Assembly (NCBI GenBank): GCA_951217055.1
Contig: OX578280.1
Span: 45,325,882 to 45,389,881, forward strand
Reading direction: 5' to 3'
Source: Gerris lacustris
Taxonomy: Eukaryota; Arthropoda; Insecta; Hemiptera; Gerridae
DNA length: 64,000 bases
The position numbers and the translations under genes are program-made. Below, piece after piece: positions 32,376-43,098 of the stretch. The first letter of the stretch is position 1, and each line of letters begins with the position of its first letter. Below the pieces are notes generated by a model. It had not been told where the DNA came from and did not search any database. It saw only the letters and a list, made by a program, of their open reading frames with translations.

Positions 32376-33984
32376 CAGTGTTTCCCAAAGTGTGGTACGC
32401 GTACCCCTGGGGGTACGGGAAGAGTTTGGTGGGGGTACGTGGTGCACCGGGCTTTGACTGCGCAGTCAATTTAATCCTGAGAAGGATAAAATTGTTCTTG
32501 TGAGGCAACAGTTCATCATAATTAATTTCCCTGTTAATTTTGTTCTTAAATTAGATTTTTGGAACGAAGTTCCTTATTGCACGTTCTGAAGCCCGGGAGT
32601 GAATCCGAAAAAAAACGACCAAAATCACCGTCACGCTAAATCCGATACGAAATCTACAGATGACGATAACTTGAGTAAAATATCACCGAGTTAGATGATA
32701 TTTGGTACACATGTTCATTTTACCAATTCCCAGGCTGAGTTCGTCGGAAAACGTTATCCGCCCAAGCGTTCACGCGCAACGCTCGCGTAAACGTAAGCTT
32801 TAAAAGACGGGAAAAAGTGTTCTTAAGGAAGCCTGTTACTTGACTTGTTTTGATTATTTTTGTTATATATGTCAAAAATGTCACTTTGTTTTGTAAATAA
32901 ATTAAATATAATCATGTAAAATTTTACCCTGATACAAGCAGAAGCTGTACAGTAGGGAAGAGATATATTTTATAATATTTTAAATTAATAGGCCGGGTAG
33001 GTAGAAAACAGTCCTATTTCAATCCAAACTCCTTTAACAAACATACTCTTTCACTATAAACTCATCGTGATCAACTTTTTTCTTATATTTAATACATATT
33101 TATAGTAAGACGCTTGCTTTAATTATACAAATAATGATTTTCTTTTGATTTTGCCTCAACTCTGCCAGGTACACACAGTTCGTTAAGTAACGAACTGTAC
33201 TACGAAACGTATTTTAATTTTGTCTCTTTTCTTACTCTGCCATGTATAAGTAGTTAGCAATGTATACGTTCTTAGCAGTGTGATTTTATAATTTATATTT
33301 AATGAAAAATGTAAGGAACTTCGTTCTTTATTGATGTATACGCATGTTTATTATATATATTTTTTTAATTCATCCTATTTCTAGTTAGATTTGTTCCATG
33401 AAGACTAGAGTCGTGGGACAAATCCCAATGAGTGAAGTGACTCACATTCATTATTAGACCAAGATCCTTGGTTTTAGGTGCTTTAGTTTTGGACAAATTA
33501 CTTTTTAAGAGTAATAATTTGTAAATATTTGACAAATAGAATGTTTTTAATTTCCATTTTTAAAAAGGATAAACCTGGAGGGTTGAAAATGTTCCAATAT
33601 AAGCGGGAACGAATTATAACCGTTTTAAAGAAAGAAAGAAGTTTATATTATTTCATTTTTTTTTTTTTTTTTTTTTTAAATACCCGATTTGATATGTCTC
33701 CCGTAGTTATTGATAATTATAATTTGATTTAAAGTAAAATTTAATCTTTCTGTAGTATGAATACTACCAAAAACTTAAAAATTTGAAAGAAAGTAGTTTA
33801 TATAATTTCATTTTTAAAAAAAAAACACCCGATAAAGAAATACCCCGATTGACACAATTAGAAAAAATAGAATTAAATAATTAAAGACATCCAAAATAGA
33901 TACCCATTTTTTTTAACGAGGGGTACTTAGTGTTACGAAAATTATAGAAAGGGTACACAGATGTTAAAAGTTTGGGAAACACTG
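32376..33984. mobile_element. hAT element, 8-bp TSD, no transposase
   Basis: CAGTGTTTCCCAAAGTGTGG at 32376 and AAGTTTGGGAAACACTG ending at 33984 form terminal inverted repeats typical of hAT elements. The flanks are the perfect 8-bp duplication GTCTAGCC (32368-32375, 33985-33992). Subterminal GTACCCCTGGGGGTAC (left) and GGGTACTTAG/GGGTACAC (right) repeat the GGGTAC word. The 1609-bp interior holds another repeat (32555-33335) and AT-rich DNA, with no transposase. Confidence 0.88.
32555..33335. repeat. family G foldback MITE, copy 1
   Basis: Ends TTGGAACGAAGTTCCTTA and TGTAAGGAACTTCGTTCTTT are inverted. The body matches, in reverse, 59388-60125, including GTTCACGCGCAACGCTCGCG, CCCAGGCTGAGTTCG, TAGGCCGGGTAGGTAGAAAA and GCAATGTATACGTTCTTAGC. 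It supplies the unoccupied form of the mariner insertion site found in copy 2. Confidence 0.75.
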
Positions 33985-34739
33985 GTCTAGCCGATGTCTA
34001 TAGACAAATCGCTAGACATTGTCTCTGAGACCAAAATCGCGCAACATGTCTGCTAGTGTGGACTAGGCTTTAGTGTGATCAAAATGGGCCCACCCAATAC
34101 CAATGCATTAAAAATGATCCGTTTATTTTTATCATTATTTTTTTATTGTGATCAAAGTCGAGATCGTTGAATTTTTTTAAATCATTTTCGGCGAAACGAT
34201 TAGAGCTGTGGCAAACCGAGAAGAGTTTCTTCTAACACCCAGTATTCTCAGAAAGTATACCTCCCGCCACCTTCCCCTCTATTCACTAATCACTACATAG
34301 AACATCTTAACATCCGTTTCTCCTCCTATTTCTACGTAATTTCACTTACAGAGCTCAGTGTGTTTTTGTCTTTCAATAATTGAATTGCTTCTTACTCTTT
34401 CGTCAAATTAACATTAACTAGCAAGTTTAAGAACTAAAACTGAGAATTAATTTTATTTAATATTTGGTTATTCTACAATTAATACCCAGACAATGCTAAA
34501 ATTCTGGTTGTTTAAATCAATCCAATAGCCTCGTTTTTTTTGTGAGGGGTATCAAATGAAAGGTATTAAAGATTGAAGAGTAGATTACAAATATATATAT
34601 CACTTAGGGAAAGTGTTTAATTTTCGGCGCCATTTTGTCAAAAAACATACAAATTTTGCCTGCACTAATTTTATGTTCACCCTTTTTACGTGAGACTTCC
34701 TATCCAGACTTCCAGACACGCCTATCCAATTTATTTACT

Positions 34740-35590
34740 TTTTAGACTTTCCTTGTATCATTTAACTGCTTTTTGATTTGTTTTTAAAATTTAATTTTTA
34801 TACTTTTGTCCAGCTTGAATTTGAAAATCCTGCACTGTGCGGTGCCTATAGTAGGATTTAAATTTTTGGTTTTTAATCTAAAATACTCCTATGTATTTTA
34901 ATTTGGCGAAAATATTATCGAAATGAAGAAAAGTACCATATAACTTAATTTTGGTTTTTTTTTAACATTTTACAAAATGTGAGGAAAAAATAATAATATT
35001 TATATATTCATAGAACTTTATTTTCGGGCCCTAAAATATTTCTATGACAATATTTTTAATATTATCCTTTTATATTTTTATTTATTACAAAATAAACATT
35101 CAAAAGTTAAGGTAAGGGCAGATATGATAGCAGCTAAGAACTATTATAAAGGGACAAGAAAAGAGTTAGAGGATAAAAAATAACAAGGATGTAGGAGGTA
35201 TGATAGTGGAAAAGAAGTAAGGGCGGTTGAGAGAGAAAGAGAAATACAAACGTAGATAGATACATAATATATATTATTATATTCAGGTAAAGCAACAGTC
35301 GATAGTAGAATTAGGAAACAAAATAAATGACGCCGGTGTAACCAAGAACAAATCCGAATTGCGATTAGCTCGGCTACTAAACTTAAACGACTCCAGATAA
35401 GTTAAGGTGTTGTCTCGGGGTGTTATTACTAAGGTTCCTTCTATACGCAAAGCACATTATTGTCATTTTACAACTATGGATTTTGTTTTTTAATTTATTA
35501 CAAAAAAAAAATTCTGAAAAGGCAGCATCGGCATCGGCCTACCCCGCCTGTGCTCAGCGCCGGCGCTGACTCCAATTAGAAATTGTGGAG
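34740..35590. other. AT-rich, nothing recognised
   Basis: Contains a GC-richer island at 35520-35575 (CAGCGCCGGCGCTG palindrome). No gene or repeat link was found. Confidence 0.4.
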
Positions 35591-35594
35591 TTAG

Positions 35595-35745
35595 GTGGCT
35601 AAAGGGCCAAACGGGTGGTTGCCCCTAGAACGCAACCGCATGAAAACAAACTTCATTTTGCATGGTACAGATCCCCCAAGTTTCATTAATTTATCTCGAA
35701 CCGTTCAAAAGTTAAGAGGGGCAAGGGGACTTTTGGATCACCCTG
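35595..35745 (-). repeat. mariner-like terminus, family E copy 2
   Basis: Reverse complement of 12013-12165, ending GGATCACCCTG followed by TA. The plus-strand 74-codon ORF over it is not supported as a gene. Confidence 0.5.
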
Positions 35746-35749
35746 TATA

Positions 35750-36285
35750 CAGATACAGCCCCATGCCGCCCCTCAAAAAATTGTTATTAGATTTTAATTT
35801 ACATTATGCCCATATATAGCATACATTATACACATTTATAGCACGTTTAGGGCACTCCAGACGGCAAAAACTATTGCTAGGAGCAACAAATTTCCAAAAG
35901 TAAAAAATTCTTATTTTTAGCCATAGAATCTAAATCCAGACTTAAAAATTTGGCTTCCTATTCACTTTTTTTTAATTATGTAAATCGCACACACTTCTGC
36001 TGAACACAGAAAATGTTCAGCATTTGTTCTGGAAGCGCATTTTTTGCCATTATCGAACCCTGAAAACCGCATCTTTCTTTCTATCATGGCCCCGCAGATA
36101 TTTCGCTGTTCCATATTAGCTGGGACACCCTTTATATTATATTATTATAATAATTGTATATATTAATATGTTGGAGTTGGAGAGAACATAAAATCAACTG
36201 TTTCTAGAACATAAGTTTCACTTCTAATGCGTGAGAGCCTCACGCGTATTTTTTTACTTCGTACTAGTACGTTTTTTGGGTGCCA
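35750..36285. other. non-coding, possible mariner-like end
   Basis: TTAGCTGGGACACCCTTTATA (36117-36135) resembles the end of a Tc1/mariner-type element (complement starts AGGGTGTCCCAGC), but no partner end was found. The remainder shows nothing. Confidence 0.3.
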
Positions 36286-36289
36286 ATTA

Positions 36290-36500
36290 TTTATGAAATA
36301 TAAACTAGTTATCCTTCCCACCCCCCTTAACTCCTGAACCGATCTTGATATAAAAAAAATAACATTTCGATAGCCCTAAGGGCATATCGGATAGAATAAT
36401 TTTTTAAATTCCTTTAATTCGATACATCACTCAAAATTTGATTACGTCATCCGGCCACCCATCCATACACTAACCAAGGCCGATAGGTAACATCATGAAA
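36290..36500 (+). repeat. flanking direct repeat, left copy
   Basis: AATATAAACTAGTTATCC ... TTTCGATAGCCCTAAGGGC ... ACGTCATCCGGCCACCCATC. Direct copy at 37775-37975; the two enclose the GC-rich block. Confidence 0.7.
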
Positions 36501-36529
36501 TTTATATCTATGCCACATAAACACATCAA

Positions 36530-37765
36530 CATCAAATGCCCAGGGGCCCAGGTCTCCAGGGGGCCCGGGCCTCCGGGGCGAACCTGGTTTTTTACAACCA
36601 AAAAAGGCTGGAACAAAAGATACAGGCAAAAAAGATGGCTATTGTAATTAGTGGCATAACTATGGGCCCGAATTGCGAGCGGACCCTGGTGCCAAGGGGC
36701 CCTCAAATAAAAAAAATGATATTATTATCTTTGCACCAATGTCGGTAGGGGCCCCTTTAGAACATAATAAAATGTAACTAGAAATTATACTTCTATACTC
36801 TTGTAAAGAGACCACATTCAGTTCTGAACACAAATGATTTTCTTCTTCTCATTATTCTTTTTTTTTGGCGACGGGCCCCAATGCCCTAGCTAAGTTTGGG
36901 AGGCACAGGCCCGGGCCCCCTGGAGCCCCGGGCCTCCGGGAGATGGCCTTAGATTTTTAAAACCAAAAAAGACTAGACGGATATTGTAATTAGTGGAACT
37001 ATGGGCCCAAATTGCGGATTGACCCTAGTGCCAAGGGGCCCCCCAATTCCAAAAAAAACATAAAACAGGGTAGGGGCCCCTTTAGAGCATAATAAAATAT
37101 AACTTGGAATTATACTTCTATATTATTGTAAGGGGACCCCATTCAGTTCTGAACGCAAATGTTTTTTGTATTTTTCTTATAATTTTTTTTTTTTTTTTTT
37201 TTTTTTTGGCGAGGGCCCCTAATGTCCTAGCTAAGTTTGTGAGACAAAGTTGATTTACGCAACGAAAATTAATCAGACACAAATACAAAACTTAACCAAC
37301 AGTACATATGTATTTGAAATTCGCCCCAACTTGCCTTCAGAAATTCTTAAAACTCATCTTTTTGCACTTAAATTTTAAAAAAATGTCCGAGGGAGGACCC
37401 CCGGACCCCCCGCCTTATTTGTTCAAAGGGGCCCAGATGCTAAGTTCATCACTGATTGTCAAGAACATAAATATATTCCTAATGTGTCATGTCATGAGTA
37501 TGAAAGTTTGAATTTTAGGCTTTCATTTAGTTACTTAGATTTTTTTATCTTATTCAATATAGTCAATGTTAATGTATAGGAGAGAAACTGACAGACAAAT
37601 CATAGTGACATACTAATATAATATTTTAACTAGTATTTTAATATTTTTTACTAGTAATGCAACTTTTGTAAAAAAAATATAAAATAGTCCCCCCGGACCC
37701 CCCCCCGTTATTTGTTCAAAGGGGCCCGGATGCTTACTTGCCCAGGGGCCCGGAAATCCTCTCAG
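36530..37765. mobile_element. GC-rich composite repeat, tandem ~345-bp units
   Basis: Unit 1 (36545-36890) and unit 2 (36905-37245) share GGGCCTCCGGG, AACCAAAAAAG, ATTGTAATTAGTGG, AACTATGGGCCC, TGCCAAGGGGCC, TAGGGGCCCCTTTAGA, CATTCAGTTCTGAACGCAAA and GTCCTAGCTAAGTTTG. A second local duplication contains TTATTTGTTCAAAGGGGCCC (37421 and 37708). AGTGGCATAACTATGGGCCC and AGCGTCCCTG resemble ends of hAT-like elements, but no TSD was found. Long GGGGCCC runs stand out sharply from the AT-rich surroundings. Confidence 0.6.
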
Positions 37766-37774
37766 CGTCCCTGT

Positions 37775-37975
37775 GTAATATAAACTAGTTATCCTCCCCT
37801 CCCCCGTATCTCCTAAACCGTTAGAGATATCAAAAAAATAATAAAATTTCGATAGCCCTACGGGCATATCGGTCAACATTATTTTTAGAATACCTCTAAT
37901 TTGATATCTCACTTAAAATTTGATGACGTCATCCGGTGACCCATCCACATATTGGCCCAGGCCGAAAAACTGAAC
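37775..37975 (+). repeat. flanking direct repeat, right copy
   Basis: Same block order as 36290-36500 with scattered differences (ATTTCGATAGCCCTACGGGC, GATGACGTCATCCGGTGACC). GATGACGTCATC is a perfect palindrome, identical to a CRE-type site, probably by chance. Confidence 0.7.
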
Positions 37976-38162
37976 CTGTGACGGCTACAACACTACCTGA
38001 TAGCGTGTTTATTTTGTCCACGGCTGCACCAACCATCCTGGTAAGTCTATCAAGAGCTTGTAAAAATCAAATAGGACCAGGGCTAAAGGATATTATAGGA
38101 GCTCATCAAGTTAGCCCAGAAAAAATACAAGAGAATCTCGTCAATAATATATCCTATATATA
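37961..38162 (+). CDS. unassigned ORF, possible gene fragment
   Basis: An open frame of about 66 codons starts at the edge of the direct repeat and ends at TAA 38160-38162. The composition is less biased than surrounding chance ORFs: TATTLPDSVFILSTAAPTIL then SLSRACKNQIGPGLKDIIGA and QVSPEKIQENL. A donor-like CTG|GTAAGT lies inside (38040). There is no recognised domain. It could be a captured host-gene piece carried by the adjacent repeat, or chance. Confidence 0.2.
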
Positions 38163-38165
38163 ACT

Positions 38166-38220
38166 TTTTGAAGCCTAGTTAAGAACTCACGGACTATGAG
38201 TCCTTAACTAGGCTTCAAAA
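38166..38220. repeat. palindrome beside TA array
   Basis: TTTGAAGCCTAGTTAAGAAC then TCACGGACTATGAGTCC and the mirrored TTAACTAGGCTTCAAA. It uses the same AAGAACTCA/GAGTCC words as 18870-19030. Confidence 0.65.
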
Positions 38221-38257
38221 TAAAAGTATATATCTGAGCTCTTAAGTAGCTCTAAAC

Positions 38258-38362
<105 letters not shown>

Positions 38363-38740
38363 ATATTGAGATAAATAAATACCTCACAGAGGAATTTGAG
38401 TCATATAGTGATGAGTTGTTTTATTAGGTGTGTTATTTTTAATATGAATTCAAAGGTTCTTTGGTTATTTTGCATAAAACCCTGTATATATTTGTGGATT
38501 CTGCTTTCACATTTCTCTTTCCCTCTTGCGTAAGCTCAGTTTAAATTTTAAAAGGCTAGAATGTAATCGGCTGAGTTTCAAACATGAGTTTTTGCTGTAT
38601 AAAATAAATTAGTGGTCTATATGTATATATGTCCATGGTATATGATGTTTCCATCGTGCTTTTATGTCAATGCAATGAAACTCTTGTACTTGCGTAGGGT
38701 TTGAATGTTTTATTTAGTTAATTTGGATTATCTGTTTTGG
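38363..38740. other. AT-rich, nothing recognised
   Basis: No repeat link or ORF of interest. An AATAAA on the minus strand (about 38712-38717) lies just downstream of the ORF that ends at 38742. Confidence 0.35.
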
Positions 38741-38741
38741 C

Positions 38742-38975
38742 TTAAAAAGTTTTTCCCTTGAAGAGTTTTAATATAGTTAAAATTTCACCAGCAATATAAC
38801 TCTTATAAAAATTATTAGTTGTCTCTAAATGCTTTTGTTTTAAATGCAAGTTAAAAGGTTTAGAAAATAAGTTAAAATACGGCCTCTTGATAAATTGAAT
38901 TTTAATTTTTAAAGCCAGCTTTTTGGCCTTTTGGTCATCAACAAGGCCGGTAAAGGTAAAGGAAATCCCCGTCAA
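38742..38975 (-). CDS. unassigned minus-strand ORF, possible terminal exon
   Basis: 77 codons open to a TAA at 38744-38742, with an AATAAA about 25 bases downstream and an acceptor-like TTTAGCCAG near its start (no ATG at the start). The product is Lys-rich with GISFTFTGLVDDQKAKKL at the N side and a tail ending TILKLFKGKTF. The start faintly recalls a BRCT-like 'FTG' turn, but that is not enough to name it. A chance ORF remains quite possible. Confidence 0.2.
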   Translation of the reverse strand: MTGISFTFTGLVDDQKAKKLALKIKIQFIKRPYFNLFSKPFNLHLKQKHLETTNNFYKSYIAGEILTILKLFKGKTF

Positions 38976-38979
38976 TTCT

Positions 38980-39335
38980 GGCTAAATGGCGTGTGTTAGG
39001 TTTTTGCTTGTATGACATGATACTCTATAATATGTAAGCTCTTCCCCTAAAAAAATTTCCCGGTAGCCATATTGAAAACAAATATGGCATATGTATAAGA
39101 GCAACTGTTTTTTTACGTGAGTTTTTTAAAAATAAATAGTGCCGAAATATGGGTTTGGAAAAAAAGTTAATGCGTATAACATGTCACAAACCATTTTAAG
39201 ATAGATTAAGAATACACCTATACAAGTTTTCCTCCGAAAAATGTTTCCAGCCATATCGAAATAAATATGGCCGACATAAGAGCAAAATGCCGCCATTTGT
39301 CAACGCTAATTTTTTATGAGCCGCATCACTAGGAA
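38980..39335. repeat. local imperfect direct duplication
   Basis: 39040-39110 (AAAAATTTCCCGGTAGCCAT, AACAAATATGGCA, AAGAGCAA) is repeated at 39230-39290 (AAAAATGTTTCCAGCCATA, AAATAAATATGGCC, AAGAGCAAAA) with divergence. Confidence 0.45.
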
Positions 39336-42300
39336 ATCGCAATACATAGTGCTAAAAGAATCTAAATTGTTAAAAAAATCACTAGCTAATATTTAATATG
39401 AATAGTTTTCCACTTCTTTAGTTGACCATTATTAGTGCATTTTGAATGAAAGGAAATGGAAGTGATCCCATAGAAAATAGTAATGATCAATTTTTATTTT
39501 TTTGAGTTCTATGGACAAGGTCACAAAATTTTGGCAGAAAAACAGCTAATGTAGTAATTGATTAAAAAGAGAGAAGCAATCATTGAAAAAGGAGGGGAAA
39601 GAAAAAGGCATTTGGCGGTGGTTTTAGGGTATAGATTAAAGTGGTTTGAAGCAGATTATACAGGCACAACCCTGAGGACATATAGAGTTAAGCGATTCGA
39701 GAAATCAAGAATTAATCGGTGGAAAAAAGAAGAAGCATCTAAATTAAAAACATTCAATCGAATCTGTTCGAATGTGTTTGTGGTAAGCTTGGCTTTTGTA
39801 CGCGTAAAGGAAAGCCAACTAACTCAAAAAATCCTAACGGCGTAAGTCAGCTGTCTAAAACCAGGTGCACACGATCTGGTAAGCCTACCAATTCTGACTG
39901 AATAGTCTGGCTGCCGTCCGGTCACCTGAGTGTGTGTAAATTCCGGTATATGTAAGGTTGTGCAAACTATGAGTAAAAGATGACCGATTTTGTTTAATTT
40001 GATGAATGTTCCTTTTATCAATGCCTGTCTTTCAGAGCCATTTTTAATTCTTAAAATTTACATGGGAATAAGCGTTGCCTTAATGTCAGCCAATCTTTAC
40101 ACCATATTTTAGGAATCTTCATCAATCTCTTTTTAAGCGAAGTGAATATCAAAAATAAACCTAAAGGTGCTAGATCATCGATATTTGTCCATGGCTAAGA
40201 CTGACGGGTTTGCAAGATTCATCTGAATTTTTGGAGAGTTGCCAGTCCATCTAGTGACGGGCCTTTGGGTTGATTATTCAGTCCAATCTCACAGGCCTAC
40301 CGGATAATAAGTAGTAATATAAGCTGGCTTTACAGATATTTGGTCTATGCGCCTTTGTCAAATCTAAGGTAGGCACTTCCTTTTGTGCAAGACCTTTCGT
40401 TTTCTTTTAAACGGGGTCTACAAGAGTTGGTAATATACATAGTTACAAGGCTCTTATCTGACATTAGGTTTTCTATTGAATGTGTTGATCATGACGGCTA
40501 ATTCTGTTGGATTACTCTGTTCTTGAGGTCCGAATTCTGATTAGTTTGCCCAATTGTCAAAGAGAGATATCTTCTACTAGTTGTCATATCGGTGATGCAC
40601 AGGTGACTTGTTACATCCTCTTGGTAATCGTTGTGATTATTGAGTTTCTTAGATGGCTTTGCGCTTCTCAGTTAATTTTGTGAGTGGATTTATCAAACTA
40701 GTTAGTTACAACTATAATGTTCTGCTTATTCAAGTGTCTACATATGAATTACAGCTCTTAATTTGTTGACCTTGAGTAGTTACTTAGAAATTTGTTTCTG
40801 TAGTATGATATCAGTTTGCCGATTGATATTTTTATGAGTTCGGGGTTATTAATAGTAAGCTCTTAATCTTCTCAAATAAATTAAAACTTTTGGCTATGGT
40901 TACAGTGGATGAAAATATTTCGATGAAAATTGTTTAGCCGAATAGATCCGCTTAAGGCGTCAAAAAGTAGCGGTTAAGAGCGCATTCTGACTTCCAGTTC
41001 TGTCTACCACCAAAGATGCCAACCATAGATACATTTTATTTTCTCGAAAGTCCTTTATTAAAGATAATATTCACTTACTTTCTGTTTTCCTTTTTGAAAT
41101 GGAAAGAATTAAAACAAGTATTATTTGCGACAATATTGAAAAGTATATAGGGAGAAATTGATCCGAAAGGACTCTCTAATATCAGTTTTATTTACAAGTT
41201 AAATATTTGACTAGTCTCGAAGCTACATACTCTCAGATCGGATAATATATGAAGATATGTTTGAAGAATACTTTTATCCTTTTTACCAGCCGCTTATCAA
41301 AAGAAGGAGTTGAACCGTTGTATAAGGCTTTTTATTTTGTATCAGTTATCATGGTAAAGGATGTATAAAAGATTTTGGGAGGTCCAAGAGAAAAGTTTGA
41401 AACATTGCGAAAGGATCAAAGGGGATCATTTCCATGAATACAAGACTTTACTCAAAAACATAGGTCTAACATGCTTTCCTTCGTCCTGCCTACATAGTAT
41501 CCTCTCTTATAAAACTCTATTATACATCCTATCCTCTTCCATTTGCATCTATAATACAAATACAAAGCTATCAAGGAAAAAAACTAGTATTCCAATAACG
41601 AACATGATGAAAAAACAAAACACAATGCCCAGTCTAAGGCGCACCTCAGACAGAGTATGCGCAGAGACCAAATGCTCGGCTCGTTGCTCGTTTCGTGATC
41701 ACCAATCTAGACGAGGGTTAAGCATTCACTTTGGGCGATTTCTGAAACAAATCTTGGTGTCCGTGTAGTAACCTAAACAACTGACCGCGTTCGTTTACGG
41801 GGCACCGGGGTATAGTTGCAATTGCTTCGACAGAGCCCAGATCACGGTTACAATTAAGCCTCATAGTGCTCTCACAATAGAACTCTCACATCAGTCATCT
41901 GGATAGTATACAGTTGTGATAAAATACAGTCTACACACATTTTTGAGACAAGATTTAATAGTTCTTATGACTGCCGCAAGAGTACTCTGATACCGCGATT
42001 GTTCTCTCCTGGCGCTATATTATTATAATTTAAAAGTCGAAAACATTGTTTTTCAACCGTGCTACGTTCTGTGGTTGTGTAATTTTGCAGCATTAAAATT
42101 TGCATTACAAAAAGTTACATTACATTTTGTGATTTTTTATTTGCTGCTCGTCAAACTCGCTGAATTAAAGAGATACTAGTTAGTTAAAGAGTTAGTTTAC
42201 TAGCTTATCCAAACAACAAACCAGTCTAAGTTTATAACCGACTGCTTCCTTCCAATACAAGAACAATTCAGGTCGCCGTGTGACAATAAATCATAAATCT

Positions 42301-42734
42301 ATACAATACAAACCTATTTTCGGTTGGCTGGTTAGTATTTCCGAATGTACCCTTTATCATAGAACCAAATTTTCCTGAACGGATTCAGTAGGTTTGTCCC
42401 AACGCCCCCCATACCCCTATGTTACCGTTTACCATGCTTTACATCGTTCGGGAATCGTTTTGGGTGAGGTTTTATAACCCGGTGCTTACTTTGTATACTG
42501 CTATAAATGATCGTCAGGTTGGAACAGGTTTGTGACTCTTTCTAACAGAACGTTACAGGGAACCTTCCTGTTGCCATGTATAAGGACGTTACTGCGCATG
42601 TCGTACGAACCGAATCTTGGTTATAGCTTCGGATCGTTTGAATCGTACAGCAAACGATCCATACTTAGGTTAAAACAGTTTGGAGGATTGTACGGAAACA
42701 AAGGCCCAAGTCGGGTAGAAACATTTTTTATTCA
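39336..42734. other. low-repeat region, no gene identified
   Basis: The longest part of the window with few links to its repeat families, and slightly richer in GC. A 95-codon ORF (39558-39845, no ATG at its start, Lys/Arg-rich) and a 135-codon ORF (41361-41768, ATG) are open, but the second overlaps the dispersed hairpin repeat at 41641-41715. No domain was recognised in either. Sequence at 41780-42500 is of mixed composition and could include a promoter or exon that I cannot prove. Confidence 0.3.
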
Positions 42735-42742
42735 TTGCACAT

Positions 42743-43068
42743 TAGGGTGGGTCGAAAAAACAAAATTTTTGAAAATTCAAAAAACGCCCCTCCAGAAACT
42801 TGCCATATTGGAAGAAAGTCCCGAAGAAAAAATTTGAGCCAAATCGGACTTCACTTAGGTCTCCCGAGGGGGGGTTGAAGTTTAGGAATTTTCGAAATTT
42901 GGAAAAATCGCAGCTTTAACAGGGTTTTTCGACATTTTTGCGTGCTAAACTACTTTAATATATATTTAATCTATATTTTCGTAATCTACAATGCTTATTG
43001 TATAATAAAAACCCCTAAAATATTACGTAACTTCATTATTTTTTATTATAACACATGACATATATACA
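42743..43068 (+). repeat. left terminal inverted repeat
   Basis: Runs from TAGGGTGGGTCG through CCTCCAGAAACTTGCCATAT, CTCCCGAGGGGGGGTTGAAG and TTTTTCGACATTTTTGCGTG, and fades near ACATGACATATATA. Confidence 0.85.
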
Positions 43069-43098
43069 AAAAAATCTATTATTACCAAAAAATAGTTT

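Larger units (their letters stand above)
32244..34072. mobile_element. second-level TIR MITE, split by hAT
   Basis: TAGCGTCCACACTTGTAGAC and ACGTTGCG at the left are mirrored by GCGCAACATGTCTGCTAGTG and TGGACTAGGCT at the right. GTCTAGCC in its middle was the target duplicated by the inner hAT element. Without the insert it is about 220 bp. Confidence 0.55.
31930..34735. mobile_element. long-TIR element hosting three nested insertions
   Basis: Left arm 31930-32130 (ATTGGATAGGCGTGAAGTCT, CACGTGAAAAGGGTTTCG ... CTCTTCAATACCTTTCATTT) is mirrored by 34530-34735. The arms are family F sequence; the right arm has a small extra copy of the terminal motif (CCAGACTTCC). No TSD was clear. Removing the inner elements leaves about 1 kb of non-coding DNA. 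Confidence 0.65.

Noticed and set aside
37920..37935. TGACGTCA as a functional CRE promoter site
   Set aside because: It lies in a repeat copy, is not perfectly kept in the sister copy, and no gene start is nearby.
39558..39845. 95-codon ORF as a gene
   Set aside because: No ATG at its start, biased composition (Lys/Arg) and no motif; insufficient support.
40975..41010. tRNA-like AGCGGTTAAGAGCGC sequence
   Set aside because: Looks like an A box, but no B box or cloverleaf follows.
41361..41768. 135-codon ATG ORF as a host gene
   Set aside because: It runs into a dispersed hairpin repeat at 41641-41715 and shows no domain; kept only as a remark in the region entry.
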